From assembly GCA_032871835.1 (NCBI GenBank), contig CM065303.1:20896001-20960000 (forward strand): a stretch of 64,000 nt of DNA, in the 5' to 3' direction. A program made the translations under genes and the position numbers. Below the pieces are notes generated by a model that was not told where the DNA came from, did no database searches, and saw only the letters and a program-made list of their open reading frames with translations. Source of the DNA: Dipteronia dyeriana (lineage: Eukaryota > Streptophyta > Magnoliopsida > Sapindales > Sapindaceae). This document shows, one piece after another, positions 10,268-21,923 of this stretch (position 1 is its first letter; the number at the start of each line of letters is the position of its first letter).

Positions 10268-10762
10268 TTATGCAACATGGAAAAAGTGTCCATCCTTTGT
10301 AATCCACCTAGGTGCAATATTTTTCTTCCTAGTAGTCAATGATACATGGGCTCTAAGTGTCCTAGGATCATGTAAAGGTGTTCCATTTTTCCTAGTGACA
10401 TGCATCATGGCTTTAGTCTTTTTCTTCTCTATCATGCTTTCAATTATACACAATTTAATATATCTAAAGCAATTTGGTCTAATGTGACCATCAATAAAAC
10501 AAAAATGACATATAGGAATGAAGTTAGGAATCATACCATAACCTTGAGGATGCATTGGAGCCTTCCCATGTCTTTGTGGTTGTCTTGATTGTTGTTGAGG
10601 AGCTTTCCTTATTTGTTGTTGAGCAAGACTTGATTACTTCCTTGGTTGAGCTTGCATGATAGGTATCTTCCCTTTATGAGCTTTCAGTTAAAGGAAGTTA
10701 ACTTAAGGAGCCCTTGTATGATGGGCTTGAGGTAGGCTTCTTGGTGCCACCTTCACTTGAGC
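10268..10762 (-). pseudogene. element B, gag-pol linker with second zinc knuckle
   Basis: A Gln/Pro-rich stretch (about 10760-10570) is followed by CHFCFIDGHIRPNCF, a CX2CX4HX4C knuckle characteristic of Sirevirus polyproteins. It is separated from the protease frame by a stop at about 10265. Confidence 0.7.
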
Positions 10763-10768
10763 ACTACT

Positions 10769-11398
10769 TTAACACTCTCTTAGGTTAAGTTTATTCCTAG
10801 GCGATTGATGGGAAGAGGACCCATTGAAGTTCATGCTTCTTACAAAAATGGTTTTGCTTGGAGTGGAGGACATCTTGTCATCTCCAAACCCAAACCCCTT
10901 CTTGTCACTTGGCCTCTTTCCAACATCTAGCATGTGGTCAAGTTTTTTGGTGCTAGAGTTCATCTTGGCCAACAACTCTCTAGCATCTTCAAGCTCTTTC
11001 TTCAACCATTCTTCACTCCTCTTAGATCTCACCAACTCTTCATTTAGTTGGTCAACTTGAGTCGAGAGGTCTAGGTTTTCTTCTTTTAATCTCTTAATTT
11101 CATTCTTGTTTTTTAACCTTGAACTCTTAAACTTAGTCATATAGTCCTTGAGATCCATCATATCCACACGTCCATTTATGGATTGTGATGAAGATCCATC
11201 ATCACTTGAGTAGTTTTCCTCTTGACTCTCATTTTCTTTTTCATTATCATCTTTGCTCCTAAGAGAAGATGTAAAGGCTATGAAGTTGGCCATGAGTTCT
11301 TCATCATCCGAAGATTCATCTCCTTCATTGGAGTTATCACTTTCACTCCATATGGCAGCCACACTTTTCCCCTTTACTTGACCTTGTGATTTGCACAT
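10769..11398 (-). pseudogene. element B, gag C-terminal part with coiled coil
   Basis: 209 open codons. They include an acidic Ser/Asp/Glu stretch, then about 70 residues with strong heptad character (KNKNEIKRLKEENLDLSTQV and onward), predicted coiled coil, and a basic tail ending near the PSDKKGFGF motif. It continues gag after the broken zinc knuckle. Such a long coiled coil in gag is known for some Sireviruses, where it may contact host proteins. Confidence 0.75.
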
Positions 11399-12321
11399 TC
11401 AGGGGCAAAGTGACCTATCCCACCACATTAATAGCATTGGACTCCTTTCTTCTCGGTCTTTTCATGCCTAGGCTCAATCTTTTTGAAATGTGCCTTTTTC
11501 TTGAAGTCTTGACCCTTGGATCCAAAACCTTTCCTCTCAGACTTGTATAATTTCTTGAACTTCCTCATTAGTAAGGCCATTTCTTCATCCGAGTCAGCAC
11601 TTTCCTCTTTCTCAACTTTGGAGGATTTCAAAGCAATATCCTTTTGCTTTTTCAATGGTGTGGGGTTAGGACATTTTCTGGATTCATAAGCAAAAAGCCT
11701 CTCAATCACTTCACTTGGCATCATATCCTTATAACCACTATTCTCTTCTAAAGCCGTCACCTTAGACTCAAATCTATCGGATAGAGATCTCATAATCTTC
11801 TGCTTGATCTTCCTATCCAAATAAGGATCACCAAGTTGATGACTTTGGTTCACAATGTCCATAAACCTCACTTCAAAGTCATTGAAGCACTCGTTCTTAT
11901 CCATCTTGAGAAATTCAAATTGTGTTTTGAGAACTTGAAGCTTCGATTCCTTAACCACATTGGTTCCCTCATGTGCAACTTCTAAGATATCCCATGCCTC
12001 CTTAGCTATCCTAGTATTTTGAACCAACTTGTACCGGTTCTCATCCATTGCACATAGGATGGCATGCATTGCCTTCATATTCCATTTCGATGCCCCAAAA
12101 TCTTGTGCGTTCCACTGTGCCTTTGGCTTGAGTACATCATCTCCTCCATCTGTAGGAGTCATCATGGGTGGAGTGTAGCCATCTTCAATCGCCATCCATG
12201 CCCTATCATGAATTTGGCAAATATATGACTCCATCTTACATTTCCAAGAGGCATAATTCAATCCGGTGAGAAGTGGAGGTCTAGTGCTAGAAGCTCCCTC
12301 GTTGCCACTGTTTCCACTCAT
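11399..12321 (-). pseudogene. element B, gag N-terminal part
   Basis: Starts at the ATG for MSGNSGNEGASSTRPP, chosen by agreement with elements C and E, although the frame is open further upstream. It has the copia gag (UBN2-like) core with YASWKCKMES, AKEAWDILE and QFEFLKM. The CCHC knuckle is hit by a nonsense change at 11428-11430: the Glu codon between its first two Cys is TAA. Gag would assemble the virus-like particle. Confidence 0.88.
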
Positions 12322-12433
12322 TGTGTTTAATGAATAAATGATATGAATGCAAATGTATGAATGATCAATAACCACACAAAATGTAACACACACCAAAATG
12401 AGCAAGGATCGCCTATGTATGTCTATGAACCTC

Positions 12434-12444
12434 CTCTGATACCA
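12434..12444 (-). other. element B, tRNA-Met primer binding site
   Basis: Minus-strand TGGTATCAGAG begins two bases after the 5' LTR end. It matches the usual plant copia site complementary to the 3' end of tRNA-Met. Confidence 0.9.
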
Positions 12445-12446
12445 AT

Positions 12447-14003
12447 TGAAACAATATTATGGTGTGTATAATATTAATCTAGAGGGGGGGTGAATAGATT
12501 TTAAACAATTTTACCCAATTTTCGTTAAAGGTTAAGTTAACGAAAATACTCCTAGCTATTTACAAAAATATTACGTGTGACAAGTGCGGAATTAATAAAG
12601 ACACTTGAGATTTACGTGGAAACCCTCCAAATGGGAAAAACCACGAGTTGATATGTGCGCCACACTCGAACCTCGAATCCACTAATGGCAAAGGAATTAT
12701 AACCTAATCCCTGTTTAAATCCACCACCATTACCTAATCCCGGTATAAGTGAACCTAGTCCATCTTGCTTGCGATTTAAGCTACCTACTCCCGGAAGCAA
12801 CACAAGTCTTACTTCTTAATGAAGAGATAAAATGTCCTATGTGAATATATAATGATTTTCAAAGAACAAACAATGCTAGAAACCTTATATGCTTATCTAG
12901 GATAATGAGATGACTATTAATGCAATCCTAGATATCATGAGCTAAATGACATGTTCAAAAAGCTTAGCAAAACATAGATCAAACAATCCTATGAAGCTAT
13001 CACAATACAACACTCAATCATGTCATCACAACAATCTCTAATTTATATCTAAAATATGTTCTAAGAGCATACAAATAATTAAAGAGATGGCTTAGCAAGC
13101 AAAACACTTAACTTGTAAGAAGATAGTGAAGAACTTACCAAACAAGATGCGATGAAGCAAAACTATCCATAGATGCACTCTAAATGGCTTTCGATGATGC
13201 AAGATGAAGTTTTTATGCACATAGGAATGCTTTGAGTGTTTAAAGATGATTTCTTGGAAGAGATATGATGTTCTGAACTCTATTTCGACCTGAACACAAA
13301 GAGTTATATATATATATGTGTGTTTCAACCAAAGTGAGGTCGTTTTGAAGAAAATGTTCCAGCTTCCTCTATGTGCGCTGGTGACGTATGCTGGTCGAGT
13401 AGCGCACCACCAGCGTACAACCTAATTTTTTAATAGCCGTTGGATGAGTGGCGCAGCTCAGTGGTGCATCACATGCGACAATCCATTGGAATGTTGCGAT
13501 GGTGAGGCTTCGCTAGTCGAGTAGCGCACCACCATCGCACTGCCCACTTTTTCAACTTTTCACTGGTGCAGTGGGGCATGACAAGCGGCGATCCATTGGA
13601 ATGTTACGCTGGTGAGGCTGCGCTAGTCGAGTAGCGCACCACCACCGCAATGCCCACTTTTTTAACACTCAAACACACAATTTCAACAAGTCCAAGAGTG
13701 ATAAAGATGCATCATATACTAGTGCCTAACATGACATAAAACTTTAATTACAAGATGCAAATAAATCAACAAGAGTCATTTAAACCAAAATGCACACAAG
13801 TAAACACACAACATATATGAATTAAGAGTTATGCATGAATTTATGAGTGTGTGCAACTATCTCTTCAAAACAAGTAAGCAAAAGAATTTTACCTTTGGTG
13901 CTTTTTCTCTTGAGGTCTTGAAAGCCTAAGCTACCCTTACATAATACCCCAAAAATGTGATTTGTTCACAAATAAAGCAAATCAATAAATGAGGACTTTA
14001 CAT
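12447..14003 (-). repeat. element B, 5' LTR
   Basis: 1557 bp, TGTAAAGTCC to TTGTTTCA on the minus strand. It lacks the long (TA)n of the 3' LTR (only about 18 bp at 13303-13320) and has 7 G where the 3' LTR has over 20. GC-rich foldback repeats lie at about 13375-13650. Confidence 0.92.
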
Positions 14004-14329
14004 ATACAATTGAGATCAGCTCCTGTGTCTACTAAAGCATTAACTCTAAGATTATAATCTGAAGAGATTCTAATGTCTATTTCAATATACCATTTTTGAA
14101 TTCTAACTTCTCTAACAATATTAACTTGGCTAGAATGATTAAGATTAGCAACCAACTCTTGATCAGGTTGGGCTGTGTCTGAATCATCAGAACCGTTAAA
14201 GTTAGGTTCTTTAGAAATAGGAGAAGGTTTAGGAATAGGAGAATGGTCTTTTATGCTATTTTGGATTTGTATGTCTTGGATATTTTTCTTTATAATTTTT
14301 ATTTCTTCTTTAATGTTCTAGATTTCTTT
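14004..14329 (-). pseudogene. caulimovirid ORF1: aspartic protease, N-terminal half
   Basis: On the minus strand the frame leads through a Pro/Ser/Asp-rich linker into VREVRIQKWYIEIDIR and then VNALVDTGADLNC. DTGAD (14016-14030) is the catalytic motif. Element B inserted within five codons downstream of it. The other half continues at 5468. This enzyme would process the viral polyprotein. A few in-frame stops are present in the first 100 bases. Confidence 0.8.
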
Positions 14330-15139
14330 CTACATATCAGTAATATTAACCTTTCTTGTTTTGGAATTTTGGAAATATCCTAAAACATTTTCATCAAAGT
14401 CAGGTGTTTGGAATGAAGCATTTTTGAATGGTTTATTATGTTCAGAGGATGGTGTCAAACTACTGGGGGTTGCTTCTTTAGCAATCTTTTGTTGCAACTG
14501 TCTGATATGTTTTGATTTTTGTATGGGATTTTCTATGTGGTCGATCATGCGAAGGTTAAGAGAATAATCATATTGGTCGAGGACATTCATTTCTTTGCAA
14601 ACGCTAGGTTGTATGTTCGTATCTGTTCTATTTGTTCCAGAAAAGGAGTCAGAAGATGTTTCATCAGAAGATTCTTCTAAAACTAAGACTTCTTCTAGGG
14701 AACTAGTTGTTTCAATATTGGAATCAGAATCTTTATAAAATAATTGAATTATTTTATCTTTAGTGTTATCTTCTATGTCTAAACTTTTGATTTTATTCTT
14801 TTGTTCTAGGCATCTATTTGCGTAATGACCTTCTTCGCACTTGAAACATTTCGTTGATTTTTTAATTTTTTTAGAATTTTCCCTCTGTTTCTTTTTAGCG
14901 TAGTCTGGAAAATAATTAGCTGTTTTTCCTAGTATGTAAGCCGATTCTCCCCTAGGTATGTATTTTATTTTTGTTTTGTATTTGTTCTTTTTATACTTAT
15001 TAATATCTTTGAGGAACTTTCTTTTTCTAGGATTAGGAAGTTTGTCAAAACCAAATTGCTCACACCATGAACCAAATTCTGCTTTGGTAGTCAGTTTTTG
15101 TTTTTTCAATTGGCTTTTGAGTCTGCTGTCATTGCACAA
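14330..15139 (-). pseudogene. caulimovirid ORF1: coat protein C-terminal part with zinc knuckle
   Basis: 269 open codons. A basic N-terminal part (LKSQLKKQK, FGSWCEQFG, then Lys-rich KRKFLKDINKYKK) leads to a zinc knuckle KCFKCEEGHYANRC, then an acidic Ser-rich tail. This is the RNA-binding end of the caulimovirid coat protein. The knuckle has spacing CX2CX3HX4C, one residue short of the canonical CX2CX4HX4C. Confidence 0.8.
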
Positions 15140-15184
15140 TTGTAATGCTATTATATTAACGAGTACTATGATTTCTCCATAAGT

Positions 15185-15727
15185 CTAGGTGTAAAGGTCT
15201 ATTTGAGAACAGTCAGAAACACCCATTTGTTCTATCATTTTGTCTTTAACCTTAGTAGACAAAAGCTTAGGTAATCCTGATATGAACTTTTCTTTCCAAT
15301 AAGAATTGGCATTGTCAGTACGTTGAAGGACTCTGGTCAAGAATATATCTTTATACCATTTGAAATCACTAAGTTTTTTACACTTAAGGTTTTGGAGTTT
15401 TGAAAATTCTTTTCCTTGGAGTCTATTAGGGTTTCCTACAAAATGAATTAATATGGTATAACATAAGACATCAATGCCATCTGGTTGGGATGTGGTAGTA
15501 GTCGTGGATGTAGAAGGTATAAATAATACAGGGTCAATGGAAGTTCTTGTTGGTGTATTCGTGACTATTTCTTTGGTATGGTTTATGATAATGATCTTGG
15601 CATTTAGACTGAGAGTGTGAGACCACCAGCCAAATAATTGGCCTTCGAATGTTGTGGCTAGGGATGCGACAACGTCAGCATGGGTCATATTTTGTTTTTT
15701 AATATCAATAAATCCTATAGTGTGCAT
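15185..15727 (-). pseudogene. caulimovirid ORF1: coat protein core
   Basis: 180 open codons with HADVVASLATTFEGQLFGWW near the N-terminus and KKLSDFKWYKDIFLTRV plus YWKEKFISGLPKLLSTKVKD further on, which are coat-protein core motifs of florendovirus-like caulimovirids. A stop at 15182-15184 and about 45 bases of disturbed frame separate it from the C-terminal part. Confidence 0.8.
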
Positions 15728-15942
15728 TTATCTAAGGACTGTGATGATCTGATATTCTGATAATCCATCAATGTTGAATTGATAACAGACATTACCTGTG
15801 TATGCCCGGTAAGGGACAGTTTCTTCATATTGGAGATCAGGATGAGTAGGTCTAGGATAATAAGGTTTTGTGTTTTGATAAAATCTAGTGTAATTGTGAC
15901 TATCTACTTTGTCGGTTGAGGTTATTCTTCGAACCATATTGT
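15728..15942 (-). pseudogene. caulimovirid ORF1: segment upstream of coat core
   Basis: 69 open codons rich in Tyr and Pro (TKPYYPRPTHPDLQYEE), ending with a YQFNIDGLSEYQI stretch just before the coat core. It is in a different frame from its neighbours or separated by stops, so it is part of a broken polyprotein. Confidence 0.6.
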
Positions 15943-16572
15943 CTAAATTTCTTCGCTTGAGGAAGATACAAGAGATTTTTCCAAAGTTTGGACTTCTGGC
16001 TTGGGTAAATTCTGAAGTCTTTCTTCTAAGGCTTTTATCATATCTTTTTCACCAAGTAAATGATCGAAGCACTTTTCAATACCATTATGATCAGGGAATA
16101 AGAGGACTTCTGAATCATATTCAAGAAGTTTAGACTTCAATTTTCTATCAATAGTCTCATGAGGGACAAAAACTTGAGATGTTTCTTTTGGAAAGGGGGT
16201 AGTTGTTGATTTAGAAATATTGAGATCAATTCTTTCCAATTGTTCTCCTAAAGAATTTAAGAAAGAGTTGGTATAATTGTTTTGTCTCATAACTATACCA
16301 ATTTTTTGTGACGAGGATGGGACAGAAGGTGATAATGGATCATCAAATATAATGAAAGGAGTACATTCTGTAGTGTTATTGTTATTGTCATTGTCAGGGT
16401 CTTCATTAGGCAATTCTATTTCAAAGTGTCTAGAAGGAGGATGAACTTGTTTTTCTTCTCCTTTTTTTTGTTTTATAAGTCCTAATATTGGATTGATTAA
16501 TAACAAGGCATTGTTGTTCAAGATTTTTCCTATTGGAATACCATTCAAAAAACTGTATTTCTTTGTTAAGTT
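15943..16572 (-). pseudogene. caulimovirid ORF1: region between movement and coat proteins
   Basis: About 210 open codons, rich in Asn, Ser and Glu, including YSFLNGIPIGKILNNNALLL and a downstream part with FDHLLGEKDMIKALEERLQN that may form a helix. The Met that opens the longer frame lies in the LTR of element C and is not viral; the viral sequence begins at the target duplication AAGTT (16568-16572). Confidence 0.65.
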
Positions 16573-17248
16573 TGAAAAGTCCTCATTTGTTGATTGGCTT
16601 ATTTCATGAACAACCACATTGTTGGGGTTCATGTAAGTGTAGCTTAGGCTCTCAAGACCTCAAGAGGAGAAACACCAAAGGTAAAATTCTGGTGCTTACA
16701 TACTTTGAAAAGATAGTTGCACACACTCACATATTCATGCATAACTCTTGATCTTATATGTTGAGTGTTTTCTTGTGTGCATTTTAGTTTAAATGACTCT
16801 TGTTGACCTATTTGCATCTTGCTATGAAAGTTTTAAGTCATGCTAGGCATTAAAATAGGATACTTTTTCATCACTCTTGTACTTGTTGCTTGTATGGTTG
16901 TTTGAGTGTAAAGTAGGAATTGCGCTGGTGGTGCGCTACTCGACCAACGCACCTCTCCAGCGCAACATTCACAGTGGACTGTCGCTAGTTATGTGCTGCT
17001 GCACCCACGCAAAGATGCAAAATGTGGGCGTACGCTGGTGGTGCGCTACTCGACTATCGCAGCCCCACCAGCGCAAACATTCCAGTGGTTTTACGCTTGT
17101 GTTGCGCCACTGACGTGTGCCACTCGACCAGTGCCTATTGAAATTTTTAGGCAGTGCGCTGGTGGTGCACTACTCGACCAAAGCACCTCACCAGCGCACA
17201 ATGAAGAAGCTGGAACGTTTTTTCCAAAATGACATAACTTTGTTTGGA

Positions 17249-17292
<44 letters not shown>

Positions 17293-18188
17293 TTGTCTTA
17301 AGGTCGTGTAAGAGTTCAAAACATCATATATTTTCCCTAGAACACATTTCAAAAGAAAAACACTTCCAAGAACTCATTTTAATCACTCAAAGCATCCCCA
17401 TGAGCATCAAAACTTCATCTTGCATCATCTAAGTTCATTTAGGGTGCATTTATGGATAGGGTTGCTTCATCACATCATGTTTGGTAAGTTATTCACTATC
17501 TTCTTACAAGTTATGTGCTTTTGCTTGCTAAACCATCTCTTTAATTAATTGTATTCTCTTAGAATATTTCTAGATACAAATTAGAGATTGTTGTGATGAC
17601 ATGATTGAGTGTTGTATTGTGATAGATTCATTGGATTGATTGATCTATGTTTAGCTAAGCTATTTGAACATGTCATTTAGCACTTGATATCTAGGATTGC
17701 ATTAATTGTCATCTCATTATCCTAGATAAGTATATAGGGTTTCCTAGCCTTGTTTGTTCAATGAATATCATCACATAATCACTTAGGACACTTTATCTCT
17801 TCATTGAGAAGTAAAACTTGTGTTGCTTCTGGGAGTAGGTAGCTTAAAGCACAAGTAAGATGAACTAGGTTCACTTATACCGGGATTAGGTAGTGGTGGT
17901 GGATTAAACTGGGATTAGGTTGTAATTCCTTGCCATTAGTGGATTTGAGGTTCTAGTGTGGCGCACTCATCAGCCCGTGGTTTTTCCCATTTGGAGGGTT
18001 TCCACGTATATCTCAAGTGTTTTTATTATTTCCGCACTTATTACACTTGTGATATTATTGTGACTAATTAGGGGCATTTTCATCAGTTTGACTATTAACG
18101 AAAATTGGGTAAAAGTTAATTAAAATCTATTCACCCCCCCCCCCCCCCCCCCTCTAGATTAATATTACACACCATAATATTTGTTTCA
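16573..18188 (+). repeat. element C, 5' LTR
   Basis: 1616 bp, TGAAAAGTCCTC to TTGTTTCA. GC-rich foldback repeats at about 16918-17200, (TA)n at 17252-17291 (about 40 bp), and a run of 19 C near 18133-18151. By eye it is closely similar to the 3' LTR outside these unstable tracts. Confidence 0.94.
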
Positions 18189-18190
18189 AT

Positions 18191-18202
18191 TGGTATAAGA
18201 GC
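18191..18202 (+). other. element C, primer binding site
   Basis: TGGTATAAGAGC, two bases after the LTR. It has one mismatch (A for C) to the tRNA-Met-complementary site seen in elements D and E. Confidence 0.88.
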
Positions 18203-18314
18203 AGGTTCCCAGACATACATAGGTGATCCTTGCTCATTTTGGTTTGTGTTGCATTTTGTGTGTTTGTGTTGACCATTCATACACTTGCATTCATATCATT
18301 CATTCATAAACACA

Positions 18315-19858
18315 ATGAGTGGAAATGGTGGCAATGAGGGAGCTTCCAGCACTAGACCTCCACTCATCTCCAGGTTTAATTATGCCTCTTGGAAAGGCAA
18401 GATGGAGTCTTACATATGCCAAATTCATGACAGGGCATGGATGGCAGTTGAAGATGGCTACACTTTACCCATGATGACTCCTGCAGATGGAGGAGATGAT
18501 GTACTCAAACCAAAGGCTCAGTGGAATGCAGAAGAGTTTGAGGCTTTAAAGTGGAATGGAAGGCAATGCATGCCATCCTATGTGCAATGGATGAGAACCA
18601 GTACAAGTTGGTACAAAATACTAAGATAGCTAAGGAGGCATGGGACATCCTAGAAGTGGCACATGAGGGAACTGAGGTGGTTAAGGAATCGAAGCTTCAA
18701 GTTCTCCAAACGCAATTTGAATTGCTCAAGATGGATAAGAATGAGTGCTTCAACTAATTTGAAGTGAGGTTGATGGACATTGTGAACCAAATTCATCAAC
18801 TTGGTGATCCTTATTCGGATAGGAAGATCAAGCAAAAGATTATGAGATCTCTACCCAATAGATTTGAGTCTAAGGTGACGGCTTTGGAAGAGAATAGTGG
18901 GTATAAGGACATGAAGCCTAGTGAAATGATTGGGAGGCTTCTAGCTTATGAATCTAAGAAATGTCCTGACCCCACACCATCAAAGAAGCAAAAGGATATT
19001 GCTTTAAAAGCCTCCAAAGTTGAGAAGGAGTAAGGTGATGACTCGGATGAAGAGATGGCCTTGCTAATGAGGAAGTTCAAGAAATTCTACAAGTCCGAGA
19101 AGAAAGGCTTTGGATCCAATGGTCAAGACTTGAAGAAAAAGGCTCCCTTCAAAAAGTTTGAGCGTAAGTAAGAAAAGACCGAGAAGAAAGGAGTCCAATG
19201 CTATGAAAGTGGTTGAATATGTCACTTTACCTCGGAATGTGCAAATCACGAGAACAAGAAGAAGGAAAAAGTGATGTCTGCCACATGGAGTGAAAATGAT
19301 AACTCTAATGAAGGAGATGAGTCTTCGGGTGATGAAGAACTCATGGCTAACTTCATAGCATTTACATCCTCTCTTAGAAGCAAAGATGCTAGTGAATAAG
19401 AGAATGATAGTCAAGAGGAAGACTACTCAAGTGATGATGGATCTTCATCACAATCCATAAATGGAAGTGTGGATAGAATGGATCTCAAGGACTACATGGC
19501 TAAGTTTGAGAGCTCAAGATTAAAGAACAAGAATGAGATGAAGAGATTAAAAGAAGAAAAACTTGACCTCTCAACTCAAGTTGACCAACTAAATGAAGAG
19601 TTGAAAAGATCTAAAAGGAGTGAAGAAGGGTTGAAGAAAGAGCTTGAAGATGCTAGAGAGTTGTTGGCCAAGATAAACTCTAGCACCAAGAAACTTAACC
19701 ACATGCTAGATGTTGGAAAAAGGCCAAGTGATAAGAAGGGGCTTGGGTTTGAAGATGACAAGATGTCCTCCACTCCAAGTAAGACCATTTTTGTAAGAAG
19801 CATGAACTTCAATGGGTCCTCTCCTCATCAAACTCCTAGGAATAAGCTTGATCTATGA
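18315..19858 (+). pseudogene. element C, gag
   Basis: Starts at the ATG of MSGNGGNEGASS. A 2-base deletion near 18553 (relative to E) shifts the frame, and stops follow at 18755-18757, 19031-19033 and in the linker. The CCHC knuckle is damaged: its second Cys is Ser and a stop follows. The coiled-coil part (about 19470-19720, KNKNEMKRLKEEKLDLSTQV) is intact and open. Gag is therefore not translatable in one piece. Confidence 0.85.
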
Positions 19859-20081
19859 GAGTGTTCAAATAGTGCTCAAGTGAAGGTGGCACCAAGAAGC
19901 CCACCTCAAGCTCATCCTACAAGGGCTTCTTAAGTTAACCTCCCTCAACCAAAAGCTCACAGAGGGAAGACACCTATCCTGCAAGCTTAACCAAGGAAGC
20001 AATCAAGTCTTGCTCAACAACAATAAAAGGAAAGCTCATCAATAACAAGCAAGACAACCACAAAGACATGAAAAGGCACCA

Positions 20082-20810
20082 ATGCATCCTCATGGATATG
20101 GTATAATTCCTAACTTCTTACTTACATGTCATTTTTGTGGTATTGATGGTCACATTAGACCAAATTGCTTTAGGTATATCAAATTGTGTAGGATTGAAAG
20201 CATGATAGAAAAGAAAAAGGCTAGAGCCATGAAGCATGATCCTAGGACATCTAGAGCCATGATGCATGATCCTAGGACACCTAGAGCCATGATGCATGTC
20301 ACTAGGAAAAGTGGAACACCATTGCATGATCCTAGGACATTTAAAGCCCATGTACCATTGACCATTAAGAAGGAAAATACTGCACCTAAGTGGATTATAA
20401 AGGATGAACACCTTTGCCATGTTGTACAAATTGCTTTGAAAGCTCATTCTTGTGATTTTTGGTATTTGGATAGTGGGTGCTCTAGGCACATGACTGGAAA
20501 TAAGAGTTTCTTTGAGGCTCTTGTGATAGAGGAGGGAGGAAATGTCACCTTTGGTGATGGATCCAAAAAGAAGGTCAAAAGAAAGGGAACCATTTCCATT
20601 CCCGGATTACCTTCCTTGTCCAATGCTTTGTATGTTGATGGTCTTAAAGCCAATTTGATAAGAATTTAACATCTTAGTGATGATGGACTCTCCGTCTTGT
20701 TTAGGAAAAATGATTGTTCTATCATATTGCCTAATGGATAAACCTTGTTAAAAGGTATGAGGTCTAGTGACAATTTCTATTTTCTTGAGGCTAGAAGTGT
20801 GTCTTGTAAT
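20082..20810 (+). pseudogene. element C, second zinc knuckle and protease
   Basis: Opens with a CHFCGIDGHIRPNCF knuckle (CX2CX4HX4C). Three near-repeats of about 12 residues (a DPRTxRAMMH-like unit) then precede the protease motif FWYLDSGCSRHMTGN. A stop at 20667-20669 ends the frame, and another replaces a Gln further on. The repeated unit also occurs in element E but not in B. Confidence 0.82.
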
Positions 20811-21660
20811 ATGTCCAAGGATGAACAAATAGAGTTGTGGCATGAAAGACTAGGGATCTAATAATCTTAGATAAGTTCAATGTTGTGCGAGGCCTTCCCA
20901 AACTTGGGAAAAAGGTTAATAGTGTTTGCTGACCTTGTCAACAAGGGAAGCAAACCAAAAGTATGCACAAAAAGGGCAAGTGCTTATCCAGTAAGGAACC
21001 TCTAGAGCTTCTCCATATGGATCTAATCAGTCCTATGCAAACCGAGAGTTTAGGTGGAAAGAGGTACATTTGTGTGTGTGTGGATGACTTCTCTAGGTAC
21101 ACTTTAACATATTTCCTTAGAGAAAAATCTGAAACTTTTGACAAGTTTAAAATGCTTTGCTCTAAAATTCAATATGAAATGAACTCTAAGATTAAAAGCA
21201 TTAAGAGAATTAGGAGTGAACATGGGAAGAAATTTGAGAATGCCCATTTTGAAAACTTCTACAATAGTCTAGGCATTTCTCATGAGTTTTCTGCTCCTAG
21301 GACACCTCAACAAAATGGAGTTGTTGAGAGGAAAAATAGGGTTCTTCAAGAAATGACCCGTGTGATGTTGTTTAGCAACAATGTCCCTAGGAATCTTTGG
21401 GCCGAGGCCATCAATACGGCTTGCTACATAGGAAATAGAGTCTTTCTTAGGCCCTAAACAAGGCAAACCTCCTATGAGTTATGGAAAGGTAGAAAGCCAA
21501 ATGTTAGCTACTTCCACACCTTTGGAAGCAAATGCTACATTTTGAATCACCGTGATCAACTTGGCAAATTTGATGCTAAAAGTGATAAGGGTATCTTTAT
21601 TAGCTATGCCTCGAATAGTAGAGCCTATAGAGTTTTTAATCTAAGAACTAGAACCGTAAT
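20811..21660 (+). pseudogene. element C, integrase
   Basis: The zinc-binding N-terminus is damaged: about 20 bases are missing after WHERLG, removing the second His region, and CGACQQG reads with a stop in place of the residue before P. Core residues survive: D in HMDLISPM, D in SEHGKKFE is replaced (SDHG to SEHG, so the second catalytic Asp is Glu), and E in NGVVERKN. A stop at 21455-21457 breaks the tail. Confidence 0.8.
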
Positions 21661-21923
21661 GGAATCATCTAATGTTGTCACTGATGATACTAGGCTCAAA
21701 ACTAATGACCATGAGGAGGATGTAGATTTAGTTGATGACTCCCCTTTGGAGAAGGTTGTTGATGTCTCTAATGTTGAAAATACTAACCTTGATGATGACA
21801 TAACACAACCAATTGATAGGCTTCTTCCCTTGAGCTCAAAAAACCTGCTTCATGGGTTAGGAAACTCCAAGACAAAGAGGACATCATTAGAGAGGTTAGT
21901 AGGGTGTTAAGACTAGGCATCAA

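Larger units (their letters stand above)
5469..14003 (-). mobile_element. Sirevirus-type Ty1/copia element B
   Basis: A complete two-LTR element of 8535 bp on the minus strand, flanked by a perfect 5-bp target duplication TATAC (5464-5468 and 14004-14008). It has a tRNA-Met primer site next to the 5' LTR, a copia-order gag-protease-integrase-RT, and a cluster of polypurine tracts before the 3' LTR. The RT is cut off before its catalytic box and RNase H is missing. It sits in the protease of the endogenous caulimovirid. The Sirevirus label rests on gag type, second zinc knuckle, long LTRs and multiple PPTs, remembered rather than searched. Confidence 0.93.

Noticed and set aside
12612..12803. 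Minus-strand frame in the 5' LTR of B
   Set aside because: Lies wholly in the LTR, glycine-rich by chance, and is not conserved in other LTRs.
16573..16632. Met start upstream of the viral coat region
   Set aside because: The first 20 codons lie in the LTR of element C; the viral sequence begins at 16572.
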